64,000 bases of DNA. Origin: Salinimicrobium profundisediminis (GTDB taxonomy: Bacteria > Bacteroidota > Bacteroidia > Flavobacteriales > Flavobacteriaceae). Position numbers and translations under genes: made by a program. Where the stretch lies: contig NZ_JAPJDA010000003.1 in the NCBI RefSeq assembly GCF_026241755.1, positions 110,815 to 174,814 of the forward strand, in the 5' to 3' direction. Below, in pieces: positions 51,441 through 60,660 of this stretch; the stretch's first letter is position 1, and every line of letters starts with the position of its first letter. A model generated the notes under the pieces. That model saw nothing but the letters and a program-made list of their open reading frames with translations. It was not told the origin of the DNA and did not search any database.

Positions 51441-53036
51441 TTAATCTAATTTTATTAAAAGCCCCTGGTTTGCGGCTATGGTTATTTTTTGTTTCAATTT
51501 TTCTCCTTCAAGTTCTGTATGCGTGGCAATCTTTACTGTGCCCTGGCATTGAAACTCAGGCTCAAATATTTCTTCGGAAGCTCCAAGGTTCAGCACAATG
51601 AGAAATTTTTCCTGTTCGTATTCCCTGAGGTACGCCAAAAGATTTCCATTTGAAGGCACCGGATTATATTTCCCGATGTGTAGTGCCGGTTCCTTTGCCC
51701 TCAGCTCAAGAAGTTTCCTGTGAAGCTGCAGCATAGAACCCTCTTTGCTCCATTGTTTTTCTACATTTAGCTCCCGGTAATTTTCCATAAGCGGAAGCCA
51801 TGGCTCTCCTGTTGTAAAGCCTGCATTTTTAGAATCATCCCACTGCATAGGCGTGCGTTCCGGATCACGGCTGCGTCCCACTCCGGGTTCATTAAGTGCC
51901 TGCGGGTCCTGTATCTTTTCCTTCGGAATTTCAACATCTTCCATTCCCAATTCATCTCCGTAGTAAATGGTAGGCGTTCCCCGAAGGCTCAATAAAAGCA
52001 TGGCTGCAACCCTCGCCTGCTCCTTCCCTACCCGGCTTGCAATTCGGGAATTGTCATGATTTCCCAACACCCAGTTGGGCCAACCATGTTCGGGCAGCGC
52101 ACCTTCGTATTCACTTATCGCAGCTTCAATTTTTGCAGCATCCCACGGCAACTGCAAAAGCTGAAAATTGAAAGGCAAATGTGCCCCGCGATTATCTTCG
52201 CCATAGTAACGAACCAGCTTACTAATGGGCAGGTAAATTTCTCCAATTAGCAATCTTTCATCATAATCATCTAATACCCTGCGCATCTTATGTACAATGT
52301 CATGAACCTCGTCCTGATCTGTTGAAAAAGCCGGAATTTTCCTGCTGTAGGAGTTCATCTTATCATTATAATCGGGGTTAGGAGGATCATCTCTAAACTG
52401 ATCATCTTTTACCATATGCCACATCACATCTACTCTAAAACCATCTACACCTTTTTCCAACCAAAATCTCATCACGTCTAGCATGGCTTTTTGTACTTCA
52501 GGATTGCGCCAGTTAAGATCGGGCTGTTCCTTTAGAAAGGCGTGGTAGTAGTATTGCCCCGTAGCTTCATCATATTCCCAGCCCGGGCCGCCAAAAACAC
52601 TCAGCCAGTTATTGGGAGGGCCACCGTCGGGAGCGGGGTCTTTCCAGATATACCAGTCCCGTTTCGGGTTATCTTTTGAACTTCTGGATTCCCTGAACCA
52701 TGGATGTTCATTGGAGGAATGATTGGGAACCAGGTCAAGGATAAGTTTCATTTCCCGTTCATGGACTTCCTTTAAAAGATCATCAAAATCTCCCATATTT
52801 CCGAAGAGCGGGTGAATCCCGGTGTAATCGCTTACATCATAACCAAAATCGGCCATGGGAGAAGGATAAATAGGAGAAACCCATACCCCATCAACTCCAA
52901 GCTCTTTCAGGTAATCGAGCTTCTCTATGATTCCGCGCAGGTCTCCTACCCCATCCTGGTCGCTATCTTTATAAGATCGCGGATATACCTGATAAATTAC
53001 TCCTTTATGCCACCACAAATAATCGTTGTATTTCAT
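51441..53036 (-). CDS. GH13 alpha-glucosidase (oligo-1,6-glucosidase type)
   Basis: A 531-residue cytosolic alpha-amylase-family enzyme with a (beta/alpha)8 barrel. Region I LDLVPNHSS, region II DGFRVDVMW (nucleophile Asp near 203), region III LLIGEIYLP (acid/base Glu) and region IV LGNHDNSR (stabiliser Asp) are all present. The start YDDYLWWHKGVIYQVYPRSY-like segment and DYTGIHPLFG are typical of GH13 subfamilies of alpha-glucosidases that hydrolyse maltose, isomaltose or sucrose-type oligosaccharides. Its ATG overlaps the upstream gene by ATGA. The probable job is release of glucose from internalised alpha-glucosides. Confidence 0.92.
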   Translation of the reverse strand: MKYNDYLWWHKGVIYQVYPRSYKDSDQDGVGDLRGIIEKLDYLKELGVDGVWVSPIYPSPMADFGYDVSDYTGIHPLFGNMGDFDDLLKEVHEREMKLILDLVPNHSSNEHPWFRESRSSKDNPKRDWYIWKDPAPDGGPPNNWLSVFGGPGWEYDEATGQYYYHAFLKEQPDLNWRNPEVQKAMLDVMRFWLEKGVDGFRVDVMWHMVKDDQFRDDPPNPDYNDKMNSYSRKIPAFSTDQDEVHDIVHKMRRVLDDYDERLLIGEIYLPISKLVRYYGEDNRGAHLPFNFQLLQLPWDAAKIEAAISEYEGALPEHGWPNWVLGNHDNSRIASRVGKEQARVAAMLLLSLRGTPTIYYGDELGMEDVEIPKEKIQDPQALNEPGVGRSRDPERTPMQWDDSKNAGFTTGEPWLPLMENYRELNVEKQWSKEGSMLQLHRKLLELRAKEPALHIGKYNPVPSNGNLLAYLREYEQEKFLIVLNLGASEEIFEPEFQCQGTVKIATHTELEGEKLKQKITIAANQGLLIKLD

Positions 53037-54673
53037 AAGTAGTTATGTTTCTTGTGCATCCATCTGTACCCGTAAGGTGTTAACTTCACCTTCTGATTTT
53101 TTGGATCAAATTTTTCATATCTAATATTTCCGAAGACATCAACAACATTTTTAAATTCTTCTTCGTCTACCTCAAGTTTTATTGTTATTTCTTTTCCTGA
53201 AAAATTATGAAATGCTATCCCCATTCCTTTATCAGACTTTGAATAATATCCCAGCACGTGAGGATCTCCGGTATCAATAATATGACTGCGACCCCAACCA
53301 AATTCAGGAAATTCCTTCCGATAATCTATAGCTTTAGAGATCCAGGTAAGAAAGGAATCGGGATCTCTTAATTGATCACTAACATTAACTTTTTCGTACC
53401 CGAATTCCCCTCCAGAAATGACATTTCTAATAAGGTTTTCTGTAGGTGCATTAGAGAACCCGCCGTTTTGCTCGTTGGCCCACTGCATTACAGTGCGAAC
53501 GCTTGAGCGGCCTTCCATAGAAAGGTCCTCTCCCATTCCTATCTCTTCGCCATATCGCAATACCGGAGTGCCGGGTAATGTGAAGAGAAGGCTGTGCGCC
53601 AGCTCCATTTTTTGACGATTGTTATCCAATATTGGAGCTAATCTCCTTCTAATTCCGCGGCCAAAGATCCGCATGTTCTCCTGGGGCGCAAAAGCTTTAA
53701 ATACTTCTTCTCTTTCGTTCCTGCTTAGCTTGTCAAGATTGAGTTCATCATGATTCCGAAGAAAAGTGGCCAGCTGCTCTTTTTCTGTAATTTCCTTCGG
53801 CATGCGTTGTAAGGCCCTGGCAAGCGGTGTTGCCTCTTCCCGGGCAAAAGCCAGGTACGTGAAGTTGTTGACATAAAAATTGAAGAGCATATGCATCTGG
53901 TCTTCGTTCCCCAGATATTTATTGTACTGGTTTGGATCAAGGTCAACTTCAGCCAGTAAAATGGCATCAGGTTTCTGGGTTTCTACAAATTCCCTGAAGT
54001 TACGGAAGATCTCGTGCGGATCTCCTTCAAAATCCATCCTGCCCTTTTCCTTGAACATGTGAGGTGCAGCGTCAATCCTGAAGCCCGAAACTCCCATTTT
54101 TAACCAGAAGTGCATGATCCTGAAAATCTCTTTTTGTACCTGCGGATTAGCAATATTGAGGTCTGGCTGATGCGGATAGAAGGAATGGAAATAATAAGCT
54201 TTTGCAGTGCGGTCGTACTTCCAGCTCGTGCTCTTTTCACCCTCTTCGGCCATCATATTGGGCGCAGGATCTTCGGGCTTTTCATCTACCCAAATGTAGT
54301 AGTCCCGGTATTTTGAACTTTTACTTTTACGGGATTCCTGAAACCAGAAATGCTCACTTGAAGTGTGGTTTACAGCCAGATCTATCAATACCCTAATGCC
54401 AACTTCTTCAGCGGCATCAATCAACTGAGCAAAATGACCGAGGTCACCCAGGCGCGGATCTATCTTGTAGTAATCTTTGACATCATAACCATTGTCGCGG
54501 TTTGGCGTATCAAAAATTGGCAGGAGCCAAAGGCAGGTCACCCCAAGACTTGACAGATAAGGAAGGGAATTCTTTAAGCCTTCAAAATCTCCGGTCCCAT
54601 CTCCATTAGAATCTTTAAATGTTTCAACATCCAGAGAATAGATCACCGCATTTTTATACCAGAATTTATTCAT
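53033..54673 (-). CDS. GH13 trehalose-synthase-like maltose glucosyltransferase
   Basis: A 546-residue GH13 enzyme. NAVIYSLDVETFKDSNGDG and DFEGLKNSLPYLSSLGV are close to trehalose synthase (TreS), which interconverts maltose and trehalose. Catalytic regions: LIDLAVNHTS, SGFRIDAAPHM (nucleophile near 200), ILLAEVDLDPN and FLRNHDELNLDKL. The maltokinase-like C-terminal part of some TreS proteins is absent. Activity as TreS rather than as amylosucrase-like or plain hydrolase is inferred. The stop overlaps the ATG of the next GH13 gene by ATGA; a 9-nt gap separates it from the LLM oxidoreductase gene upstream. Confidence 0.87.
   Translation of the reverse strand: MNKFWYKNAVIYSLDVETFKDSNGDGTGDFEGLKNSLPYLSSLGVTCLWLLPIFDTPNRDNGYDVKDYYKIDPRLGDLGHFAQLIDAAEEVGIRVLIDLAVNHTSSEHFWFQESRKSKSSKYRDYYIWVDEKPEDPAPNMMAEEGEKSTSWKYDRTAKAYYFHSFYPHQPDLNIANPQVQKEIFRIMHFWLKMGVSGFRIDAAPHMFKEKGRMDFEGDPHEIFRNFREFVETQKPDAILLAEVDLDPNQYNKYLGNEDQMHMLFNFYVNNFTYLAFAREEATPLARALQRMPKEITEKEQLATFLRNHDELNLDKLSRNEREEVFKAFAPQENMRIFGRGIRRRLAPILDNNRQKMELAHSLLFTLPGTPVLRYGEEIGMGEDLSMEGRSSVRTVMQWANEQNGGFSNAPTENLIRNVISGGEFGYEKVNVSDQLRDPDSFLTWISKAIDYRKEFPEFGWGRSHIIDTGDPHVLGYYSKSDKGMGIAFHNFSGKEITIKLEVDEEEFKNVVDVFGNIRYEKFDPKNQKVKLTPYGYRWMHKKHNYL
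53416..53426. repeat. AAATGnCATTT palindrome copy (in the TreS-like gene)
   Basis: AAATGACATTT, extended by AG..CT to a 15-bp palindrome. On the gene strand it encodes N-V-I. Confidence 0.65.
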
Positions 54674-54681
54674 AGTTAAGA

Positions 54682-55647
54682 CTATTGCTGTTGAAAATTA
54701 GGGAGTACTTCTTTCTTGAAAAAGTCGATATAATCTTCCTGTTGGGTATTGACGTTGTGAATCACGATCTTTTCGAACTCCAGTGCTTCATACTCCCTGA
54801 TCTTCTCGATAAAAGTATCTGCATCATTCCCTACAATCACATGTTTCTCCACATCTTCTTTCCTCGTATTCTGCCCCATGGCATCAAATTTTTCGGGGCT
54901 GTCTATATCCGCAATGACCTTGCTGGGGTAAATATTGTTCTTCCATTGTTGCCAGGCACCATCAAGTGCTTCCTCACGGGTGGCGGCATAGGAGATTTGC
55001 ACCTTTAAAGCCATAGGTTTATTTTCACCTCCTGTGCCTCTAAAAGCTGCTATCATTTTTTTAAGTTCCTCTTTAGGTTTAGAGATTGTAATCATACCGT
55101 CTGCCCACGAAGAAAGCCAGGCGGCAGTTTTCTCGGTTATGGCGGCACCAAAAACTGTGGGAATTTGAGTAGGTTTTGTAAATAGTTTAGCCCGTTCAAC
55201 GGTGAACATGCCTTTGTGATTGAGGTAATCATCCTCCTGCCACAGGCGCTGCATTACCTCTACCGATTCGCGAAGCCTTTGGTTCCTGTCTCTTTTTGCA
55301 GGCCATTTTTCACCAGTAATATTCTCATTGAGCAACTGCCCGCTCCCTGAACACAGGAAGAACCTACCCGGAAACATTTGATCGAGGGTTGCCACGGCCT
55401 GGGCAATAATAGCGGGATGGTATCTTTGGCCGGGAGCATTTACAATTCCGAATTCAAGACTGGTAGATTGCATAGCTGCTCCCAGCCAGCTCCAGGCAAA
55501 GCCGCTTTCGCCCTGGGTATCACTCCACGGATGAAAATGATCTGAAGACAATACTGCTTTAAAGCCTGCATCTTCAGCTTTTTGTACGAGCTTGAGTAAG
55601 TGTCGGGGTGTAAATTGTTCGTGGGAAGCGTGAAAACCAATTTTCAT
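54682..55647 (-). CDS. LLM-class flavin oxidoreductase (TIGR03885-like)
   Basis: A 321-residue luciferase-like monooxygenase-fold protein: MKIGFHASHEQFTPRHLLK, SSDHFHPWSDTQGESGFAW, RYHPAIIAQAVATLDQMFPG, CSGSGQLLNENITGEKWP and VFGAAITEKTAAWLSSWADG. These match the group related to F420-dependent glucose-6-phosphate dehydrogenases but expected to use FMN in organisms lacking F420. It is the first gene of a minus-strand operon of seven genes and lies 9 nt before the TreS-like gene, which supports oxidation of a sugar or sugar phosphate. The cofactor and substrate are inferred from the family. Confidence 0.87.
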   Translation of the reverse strand: MKIGFHASHEQFTPRHLLKLVQKAEDAGFKAVLSSDHFHPWSDTQGESGFAWSWLGAAMQSTSLEFGIVNAPGQRYHPAIIAQAVATLDQMFPGRFFLCSGSGQLLNENITGEKWPAKRDRNQRLRESVEVMQRLWQEDDYLNHKGMFTVERAKLFTKPTQIPTVFGAAITEKTAAWLSSWADGMITISKPKEELKKMIAAFRGTGGENKPMALKVQISYAATREEALDGAWQQWKNNIYPSKVIADIDSPEKFDAMGQNTRKEDVEKHVIVGNDADTFIEKIREYEALEFEKIVIHNVNTQQEDYIDFFKKEVLPNFQQQ

Positions 55648-55775
55648 AAAATCAGGGTTTATTTAAAAAAGAATTACTGCTTCCTCCTAAATTATAAAGG
55701 TTTACAGGATAAACAGGAATTTAGTTATTAAAAAAAAGATAAAATGTCATCTTTCATTAACATCATCTAAAAGAA

Positions 55776-55791
55776 TATGACTTTGGTCATA
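55776..55791. promoter_or_regulatory. Inverted repeat TATGAC-N4-GTCATA upstream of the hemerythrin gene
   Basis: A perfect 6-bp inverted repeat with a 4-nt spacer, 49 nt before the ATG at 55840. The core TGAC-N4-GTCA resembles sites of Crp/Fnr-family regulators of nitric-oxide and redox genes. TAGCTTTG at 55813-55820 is a possible -7 box for the same gene. Confidence 0.45.
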
Positions 55792-55839
55792 CTCTTCCGG
55801 GTATCATAAGGTTAGCTTTGCATCCTAATTCTAAAGATC

Positions 55840-56307
55840 ATGGACAAACCAACACCAATTAAGAGGCACGATGCTTTAAAACCGCTTAGCAGAGACCATC
55901 ACCACGGATTGTTGTTGTGCTGGAAGATTAGAGAAGGATTAAAGAGAAAGATCGAATTAGACCGGATAAAAAAGTATACTGACTTTTTCTTTACTTCTCA
56001 ACTAAGGCCGCACTTTAGGTTTGAAGAATCGGAAATATTTCCTCTTTTAGGAGATGGTCATTCTATGGGCACAAGAGCTATTAATGAGCACTCCCGGCTG
56101 GAATTTTTGTTTAAAGAGGAAGCCAGTGAAGAGATGTTCCATTCCATAGAAAAAGAACTGAACCGGCACATCAGGTTTGAAGAGCGGGAGCTGTTCAGGG
56201 AGTTGCAGGAAACCGTTTCTGAAGAAAAGCTTCAGAAAATAGCAAATAAAGAGGAAGAAATCATCACCCCCGATCCCGATGACTGGAGCGATAAGTTTTG
56301 GCAGTAA
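55840..56307 (+). CDS. Hemerythrin domain protein
   Basis: A 155-residue four-helix bundle with a non-heme di-iron site: SRDHHHGLLLCWKIREG (helix 1 His), RPHFRFEESEIFPLLG (HxxxE), NEHSRLEFLF and NRHIRFEERELFREL (HxxxE). This is the cation-binding hemerythrin pattern (H-HxxxE-H-HxxxE) without an N-terminal DUF542 domain, so it is not the full RIC/YtfE repair protein. Likely roles are O2, NO or iron handling in the cytoplasm. It is divergent from the seven-gene operon and preceded by a Crp/Fnr-like palindrome, suggesting redox or NO control. Confidence 0.9.
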   Translation: MDKPTPIKRHDALKPLSRDHHHGLLLCWKIREGLKRKIELDRIKKYTDFFFTSQLRPHFRFEESEIFPLLGDGHSMGTRAINEHSRLEFLFKEEASEEMFHSIEKELNRHIRFEERELFRELQETVSEEKLQKIANKEEEIITPDPDDWSDKFWQ

Positions 56308-56318
56308 ATTTTAAAATC

Positions 56319-57401
56319 TTAAAGCCACCGCTTTCGTCTAAAATAAAAGAGCATCCCTATTATTAAAAAGAACATCGCAATCAATAAAACAGGATAACTG
56401 TATTTGTATCCGAGTTCGGGCATGTATTCGAAGTTCATCCCATAGATCCCGGCAAGAAAAGTAAGGGGAATAAAGATAGAAGCCATAATGGTAAGCACTT
56501 TCATGACTTCGTTCATTTTATTGCTTATGGTGGTCATATACATATCCATGAGGCCCCAGGTCATTTCCCGATAGATCTCAATATTTTCTGAGACCTGCAG
56601 CATGTGATCATATAGATCGCGTATGTAATTGAGGGTTTGCTCCTGTATAAGGTCATGATCTACTTTTTCAATACGGCTTACCACCTCCCGCAAAGGGTTT
56701 ACGGCACGCCTTATCCTTAACATGGTGCGTTTTAATTCCTGGATCTCAAGTATGGTGTCATCTTTAGGTTGTGCATCAAAAACCCGTTCTTCCATGGCTT
56801 CTATTTTATCGCTCATATCGTCTACAACTATAAAATAGTGGTCTACAATAGCGTCTAAAAGGGCAAAAACAAGATAGTCTGCACCCCTGCTCCTTATACG
56901 GCCTTTCGCCTGAGAAAGTCTCTCCCGCACCCCATTAAATACATCTCCCCCGGCTTCCTGGAAAGTGAGCACATAATTCTTTCCCAGAACCATGCTTATA
57001 TGTTCGTTTTCCAGCCGCCCATCTTCCCGAAAGTATAGCATTTTTGCTACTATGAAGAAGTAATCTTTGTATTCATCTATTTTAGGGCGCTGGTTGGTAT
57101 TCACAATATCTTCAATGATCAAAGGATGCAAGTCGTAATACTTACCAATCTTTTCAATCTCTTTTGTATTGCTTAGTCCGTCGATATTGATCCAGGTAGT
57201 ACGGTCTTCTTCCTCAAATTGAAAAGCATCTTCGGGGTTTTTTGAAGTAAACCTTTCATAATTGTCGGCATTGTAATCTATTACTTCGAGTAACGTCTCC
57301 ACCTGCTCTTTACGCCCCACATAAGTAACGGTCCCGGGGGCCTGGTGAAGTGCCTGGTTCGATTTTGGCCTTTTAGAAAGGTAGCGGGTTCTTTTAACCA
57401 T
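56319..57401 (-). CDS. corA: Magnesium/cobalt transporter CorA
   Basis: A 360-residue pentameric Mg2+ channel. The large N-terminal cytoplasmic domain (1-295) is followed by two C-terminal membrane helices. The signature YGMNF (GMN) lies near residue 320 in AGIYGMNFEYMPELG, and the second helix VLLIAMFFLIIGMLFYFRRK ends in a basic tail. Cytoplasmic motifs TTWINIDGLSNTKEIEKIG and LHPLIIEDIVNTNQRPKIDE match CorA. It is convergent with the hemerythrin gene and divergent from recQ. Confidence 0.94.
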   Translation of the reverse strand: MVKRTRYLSKRPKSNQALHQAPGTVTYVGRKEQVETLLEVIDYNADNYERFTSKNPEDAFQFEEEDRTTWINIDGLSNTKEIEKIGKYYDLHPLIIEDIVNTNQRPKIDEYKDYFFIVAKMLYFREDGRLENEHISMVLGKNYVLTFQEAGGDVFNGVRERLSQAKGRIRSRGADYLVFALLDAIVDHYFIVVDDMSDKIEAMEERVFDAQPKDDTILEIQELKRTMLRIRRAVNPLREVVSRIEKVDHDLIQEQTLNYIRDLYDHMLQVSENIEIYREMTWGLMDMYMTTISNKMNEVMKVLTIMASIFIPLTFLAGIYGMNFEYMPELGYKYSYPVLLIAMFFLIIGMLFYFRRKRWL

Positions 57402-57516
57402 AGAAGAATATTTTTTTAAATGTAAGAATTTCCGCGTACCTGTAGGCTTTGAAAAAATGTTGTATTTAACAAGTTCAAGTCATTGGGCATTGGCTTGCTT
57501 TCATTTTATTTGCATC

Positions 57517-59619
57517 ATGGTTGAAGAGGCAAAATTAATAGGCACATTAAAGGAATATTTTGGTTATGACAGTTTCAGGCCACAGCAACGGGAAATCATC
57601 AAGGCTGTTTTTGAAGGTCGTGATAACCTGGTGATCATGCCCACAGGTGGCGGAAAATCTATTTGTTTTCAGCTTCCTGCCATTTTGCTTCCGGGTATTA
57701 CTATTGTGATCTCTCCGCTTATCGCCCTTATGAAAGATCAGGTAGATGGGCTTACCGCTAATGGAATTTCAGCAGCATTCCTCAATAGCAGTCAGAAAGA
57801 ACAGGAGCAGCAGGAGATCTTCCGGAAGATTGAGAAAAATGAGATCAAACTTCTTTATGTAGCACCCGAAAGTCTTCAATATGTAGACGCTGTTTTTTCT
57901 GCGGGCAATATCAGCCTTATTGCTATTGATGAAGCCCATTGTATCTCCAGTTGGGGGCACGATTTCAGGCCGGCATATACTCAGTTGGGATATCTTAAAA
58001 ACCGCCATCCAGAAACTCCTGTGATCGCTCTCACTGCCACAGCCGATAAAGCCACGCGCCAGGATATTTGCGATCAACTCAATATCCCGCACGCCACGCA
58101 TCACCTCTCTTCTTTTGACAGAAAAAACCTGAGCCTGGAAGTGCGTCCCGGCACCAAAAAATTTGAGCAGATTCTGGCATTTTTGAAAGGTAGAAAATCT
58201 GAAAGTGGTATCATTTACTGCTTAAGCCGGAAAAATACTGAAGAACTCGCAACCAAACTCCAAGAAAAAGGTTACAAGGCCGAAGCTTACCACGCAGGAT
58301 TATCACATAATGAGAGGATACAGATTCAGGAAGATTTCATCAATGACAGCAATGACATCATTTGCGCTACCATCGCTTTTGGGATGGGTATAGACAAGTC
58401 TAACGTGCGCTGGGTGATACATTATAATATGCCAAAGAACCTTGAAGGTTACTATCAGGAGATTGGTCGTGCCGGGCGTGACGGATTACCTTCTTCTACC
58501 CTGCTCTTCCACAGTTATGCCGATGTGGTGCAGCTACAGAAGTTTGCTGAAGGATCGGGGAATGCCGAGATCCAGTTGGCGAAACTGGAACGCATGAAAC
58601 AATATTCTGAAGCTCTTAGTTGCCGCCGAAGGATTTTGTTAAGCTACTTTGGAGAAATTATTTCTGAAGATTGTGGCAACTGCGACGTGTGTAAGAATCC
58701 GCCCGAATTCTTTGACGGTACCATACTTGCCCAAAAAGCCCTTTCTACAGTTTACCGGCTGAAAGAACAGGAGCCAATTTCTATGGTCATAGATGTGCTG
58801 CGGGGAGCCCAAAACGCACAGGTGCTCGAAAAAGGTTATCAGGGCCTCTCAACTTATGGCATCGCCAGCGATGTGTCCTGGCGAGACTGGCAGCAATATA
58901 TTATCCAATTGATCAATCAGGGTTACCTGGAGATTGCATTTCACGATCAGAACAAGATCAGGCTCACAAGCCTTGCCAAAAATGTGCTTTTTGAGCAGGA
59001 AAAAGTTTCCCTGGCCGATGTCACCCAGGCCGAACTCAAGAAACAACCCGTTGTTGCCGAAAAGACTTCAGAAAATACCCTTTTTGAGAGGTTAAGAAAG
59101 CTGAGGCTCGAGCTATCCAGGGAAGAAGACATCCCGGCATACCTCATATTCAATGATGCCACCCTAAAGGAAATGGAGAAAGAACGCCCAATGACCGATG
59201 AAGATTTTATGCAGATAAGTGGGGTAGGTCGCCAAAAAATGCAGAATTACGGGTACCGGTTCATCAAGGAGATCATTGCCCACAGCAAAGAAAAACGGGA
59301 GAAGAAAACCCGCAAAAAAGGCAATACTTACAAAGAAACACTCAGGTTGTACCAGGAAGGAATGAGTATTGAAGAAATGGCGCAGGCAAGAAACCTGGCT
59401 GCCACCACCATTTTTTCCCACCTTTCTAAACTTTATGAAAGCGGTGAGGATGTAGATCTCAAAAAATATATTTCAGAAGCAGATCTTGAAGCAGTTCGCA
59501 AGGCACAAAAAGAGCTTGATGATCCTGATGCCCTAAAACCCTACTTCGAACATTTTAAAGAAGAAATGGACTACGGAACTATTCGGGTAGCATTGACAAT
59601 ATTGAATAAAGAAAACTGA
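57517..59619 (+). CDS. recQ: ATP-dependent DNA helicase RecQ
   Basis: A 700-residue SF2 3'-5' helicase for recombination and fork repair. The ATG at 57517 (MVEEAKLIGTLKEYFGYDSF) is preferred; a longer frame from 57457 adds unlikely residues. Motifs: Walker A MPTGGGKS near 42, DEAH near 138, SAT-like TATADKATRQD, QEIGRAGRDG (motif VI), zinc site with CGNCDVCKNP, RQC domain and a C-terminal HRDC domain with EDFMQISGVGRQKMQNYG. The last about 100 residues contain a further helical HTH-like part (GMSIEEMAQARNLAATTIF) seen in longer Bacteroidetes RecQs. Confidence 0.94.
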   Translation: MVEEAKLIGTLKEYFGYDSFRPQQREIIKAVFEGRDNLVIMPTGGGKSICFQLPAILLPGITIVISPLIALMKDQVDGLTANGISAAFLNSSQKEQEQQEIFRKIEKNEIKLLYVAPESLQYVDAVFSAGNISLIAIDEAHCISSWGHDFRPAYTQLGYLKNRHPETPVIALTATADKATRQDICDQLNIPHATHHLSSFDRKNLSLEVRPGTKKFEQILAFLKGRKSESGIIYCLSRKNTEELATKLQEKGYKAEAYHAGLSHNERIQIQEDFINDSNDIICATIAFGMGIDKSNVRWVIHYNMPKNLEGYYQEIGRAGRDGLPSSTLLFHSYADVVQLQKFAEGSGNAEIQLAKLERMKQYSEALSCRRRILLSYFGEIISEDCGNCDVCKNPPEFFDGTILAQKALSTVYRLKEQEPISMVIDVLRGAQNAQVLEKGYQGLSTYGIASDVSWRDWQQYIIQLINQGYLEIAFHDQNKIRLTSLAKNVLFEQEKVSLADVTQAELKKQPVVAEKTSENTLFERLRKLRLELSREEDIPAYLIFNDATLKEMEKERPMTDEDFMQISGVGRQKMQNYGYRFIKEIIAHSKEKREKKTRKKGNTYKETLRLYQEGMSIEEMAQARNLAATTIFSHLSKLYESGEDVDLKKYISEADLEAVRKAQKELDDPDALKPYFEHFKEEMDYGTIRVALTILNKEN

Positions 59620-59663
59620 ACTTAAAAGTACGAAGTTAGAAGTGCGAAATTAGAAGAATTATA

Positions 59664-59748
59664 CCGCGTAACCCGCAACTCGTAACCCAAATTTTACAAC
59701 TCGCAACCTGCAACCCAATTTCGCAACCCGCAACCCGCAACCCGCAAC
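59664..59748. repeat. Degenerate AACCCGC heptamer array
   Basis: After recQ the sequence is built from variants of CGCAACCCGCAAC, including three perfect 7-bp GCAACCC units at 59723-59743 plus a partial fourth. Earlier units are diverged (CGTAACCC, GCAACCTG). It is short tandem slippage DNA reaching the truA stop. Confidence 0.7.
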
Positions 59749-59749
59749 T

Positions 59750-60535
59750 TCATTCAAAATCCACTTTGTTTAAGATGAGTCCGCTGCCGGGGGCGATGTA
59801 GTTCATGGGCATTTTTACTTCAGGTGTCAGGCTTCTTTCTATGTCGGTAATCGAAAATTCCCCTCTTCCCAATTGTACCATGGCTCCCATTATTAACCTT
59901 ATCTGGTTGCGCAAAAATCCCGTTCCGGTAACTTTTAGCAGGTAAGATTTATCGGGAAAGAAATTGGCGGTGATCTTTGTGTTCAGCAAAATTTCGCAGG
60001 TATCAATCTCACGTTCTACTACAGTATGCGGGGTGGGTTTGGTGCAGTAATTATGAAACGAATGTTTCCCTTCAAAAAGACGGGCTCCCTGCATCATGAG
60101 GTCAACATCGAGATTTTCAGGAAAAGTGGCCATAAAAGGTGCTGCAAAAGGATGGCTCTTTCTTCCGAAGGAAAACAGGTACAGGTATTCCTTTTTCTTT
60201 GGGTGTTGGATGATATTGAAAGCGGCATCAACTTCTTTAATACTTAATGCCCGAATATCCGGAGGCAGATTTTGATTGAAAAGCACCAGGAAATCGGCCA
60301 TATTCTCTAAAGGTTCGTGGTCTATGAATAATTCAAAAGCCGACTCATGTGCAGAGACCATGGCATCGGTTCGGCTAGAGCCCAGGATTTTGAAGTGGAG
60401 CTCCCCCAAAACAAATTTGAGGGTCTTTTTAACGAGGCCTTCCACAGTTTTTAAACCCGGCTGTCTTTGCCACCCATGCAGCCTGTACCCCAAATACTGT
60501 ATTTTAATTAGGTAGTAGTAACGCTGTTGCTTCAC
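59750..60535 (-). CDS. truA: tRNA pseudouridine(38-40) synthase TruA
   Basis: Isomerises U38-U40 in the tRNA anticodon stem-loop. From the GTG at 60535 (KQQRYYYLIKIQYLGYRLHG) the protein has 261 residues, the usual length; in-frame ATGs at 60574, 60583 and 60589 give longer alternatives. The catalytic Asp is in SSRTDAMVSA near residue 60, with FHNYCTKPTPH, TGTGFLRNQIRLIMG and the C-terminal APGSGLILNKVDFE. The stop follows the heptamer array. Start choice is uncertain, family assignment is not. Confidence 0.92.
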   Translation of the reverse strand: MKQQRYYYLIKIQYLGYRLHGWQRQPGLKTVEGLVKKTLKFVLGELHFKILGSSRTDAMVSAHESAFELFIDHEPLENMADFLVLFNQNLPPDIRALSIKEVDAAFNIIQHPKKKEYLYLFSFGRKSHPFAAPFMATFPENLDVDLMMQGARLFEGKHSFHNYCTKPTPHTVVEREIDTCEILLNTKITANFFPDKSYLLKVTGTGFLRNQIRLIMGAMVQLGRGEFSITDIERSLTPEVKMPMNYIAPGSGLILNKVDFE

Positions 60536-60660
60536 AATTTTTGTTTGTACGAATTTAAAGCAAAAACTCCGCATGAGCCCCATGAACAAAAGCTTTGTTC
60601 CAAAAGTCTTTAACTTTTACTTAGAATAGATTGGGCTGCTGATTTTGTACCTTCACTTTT

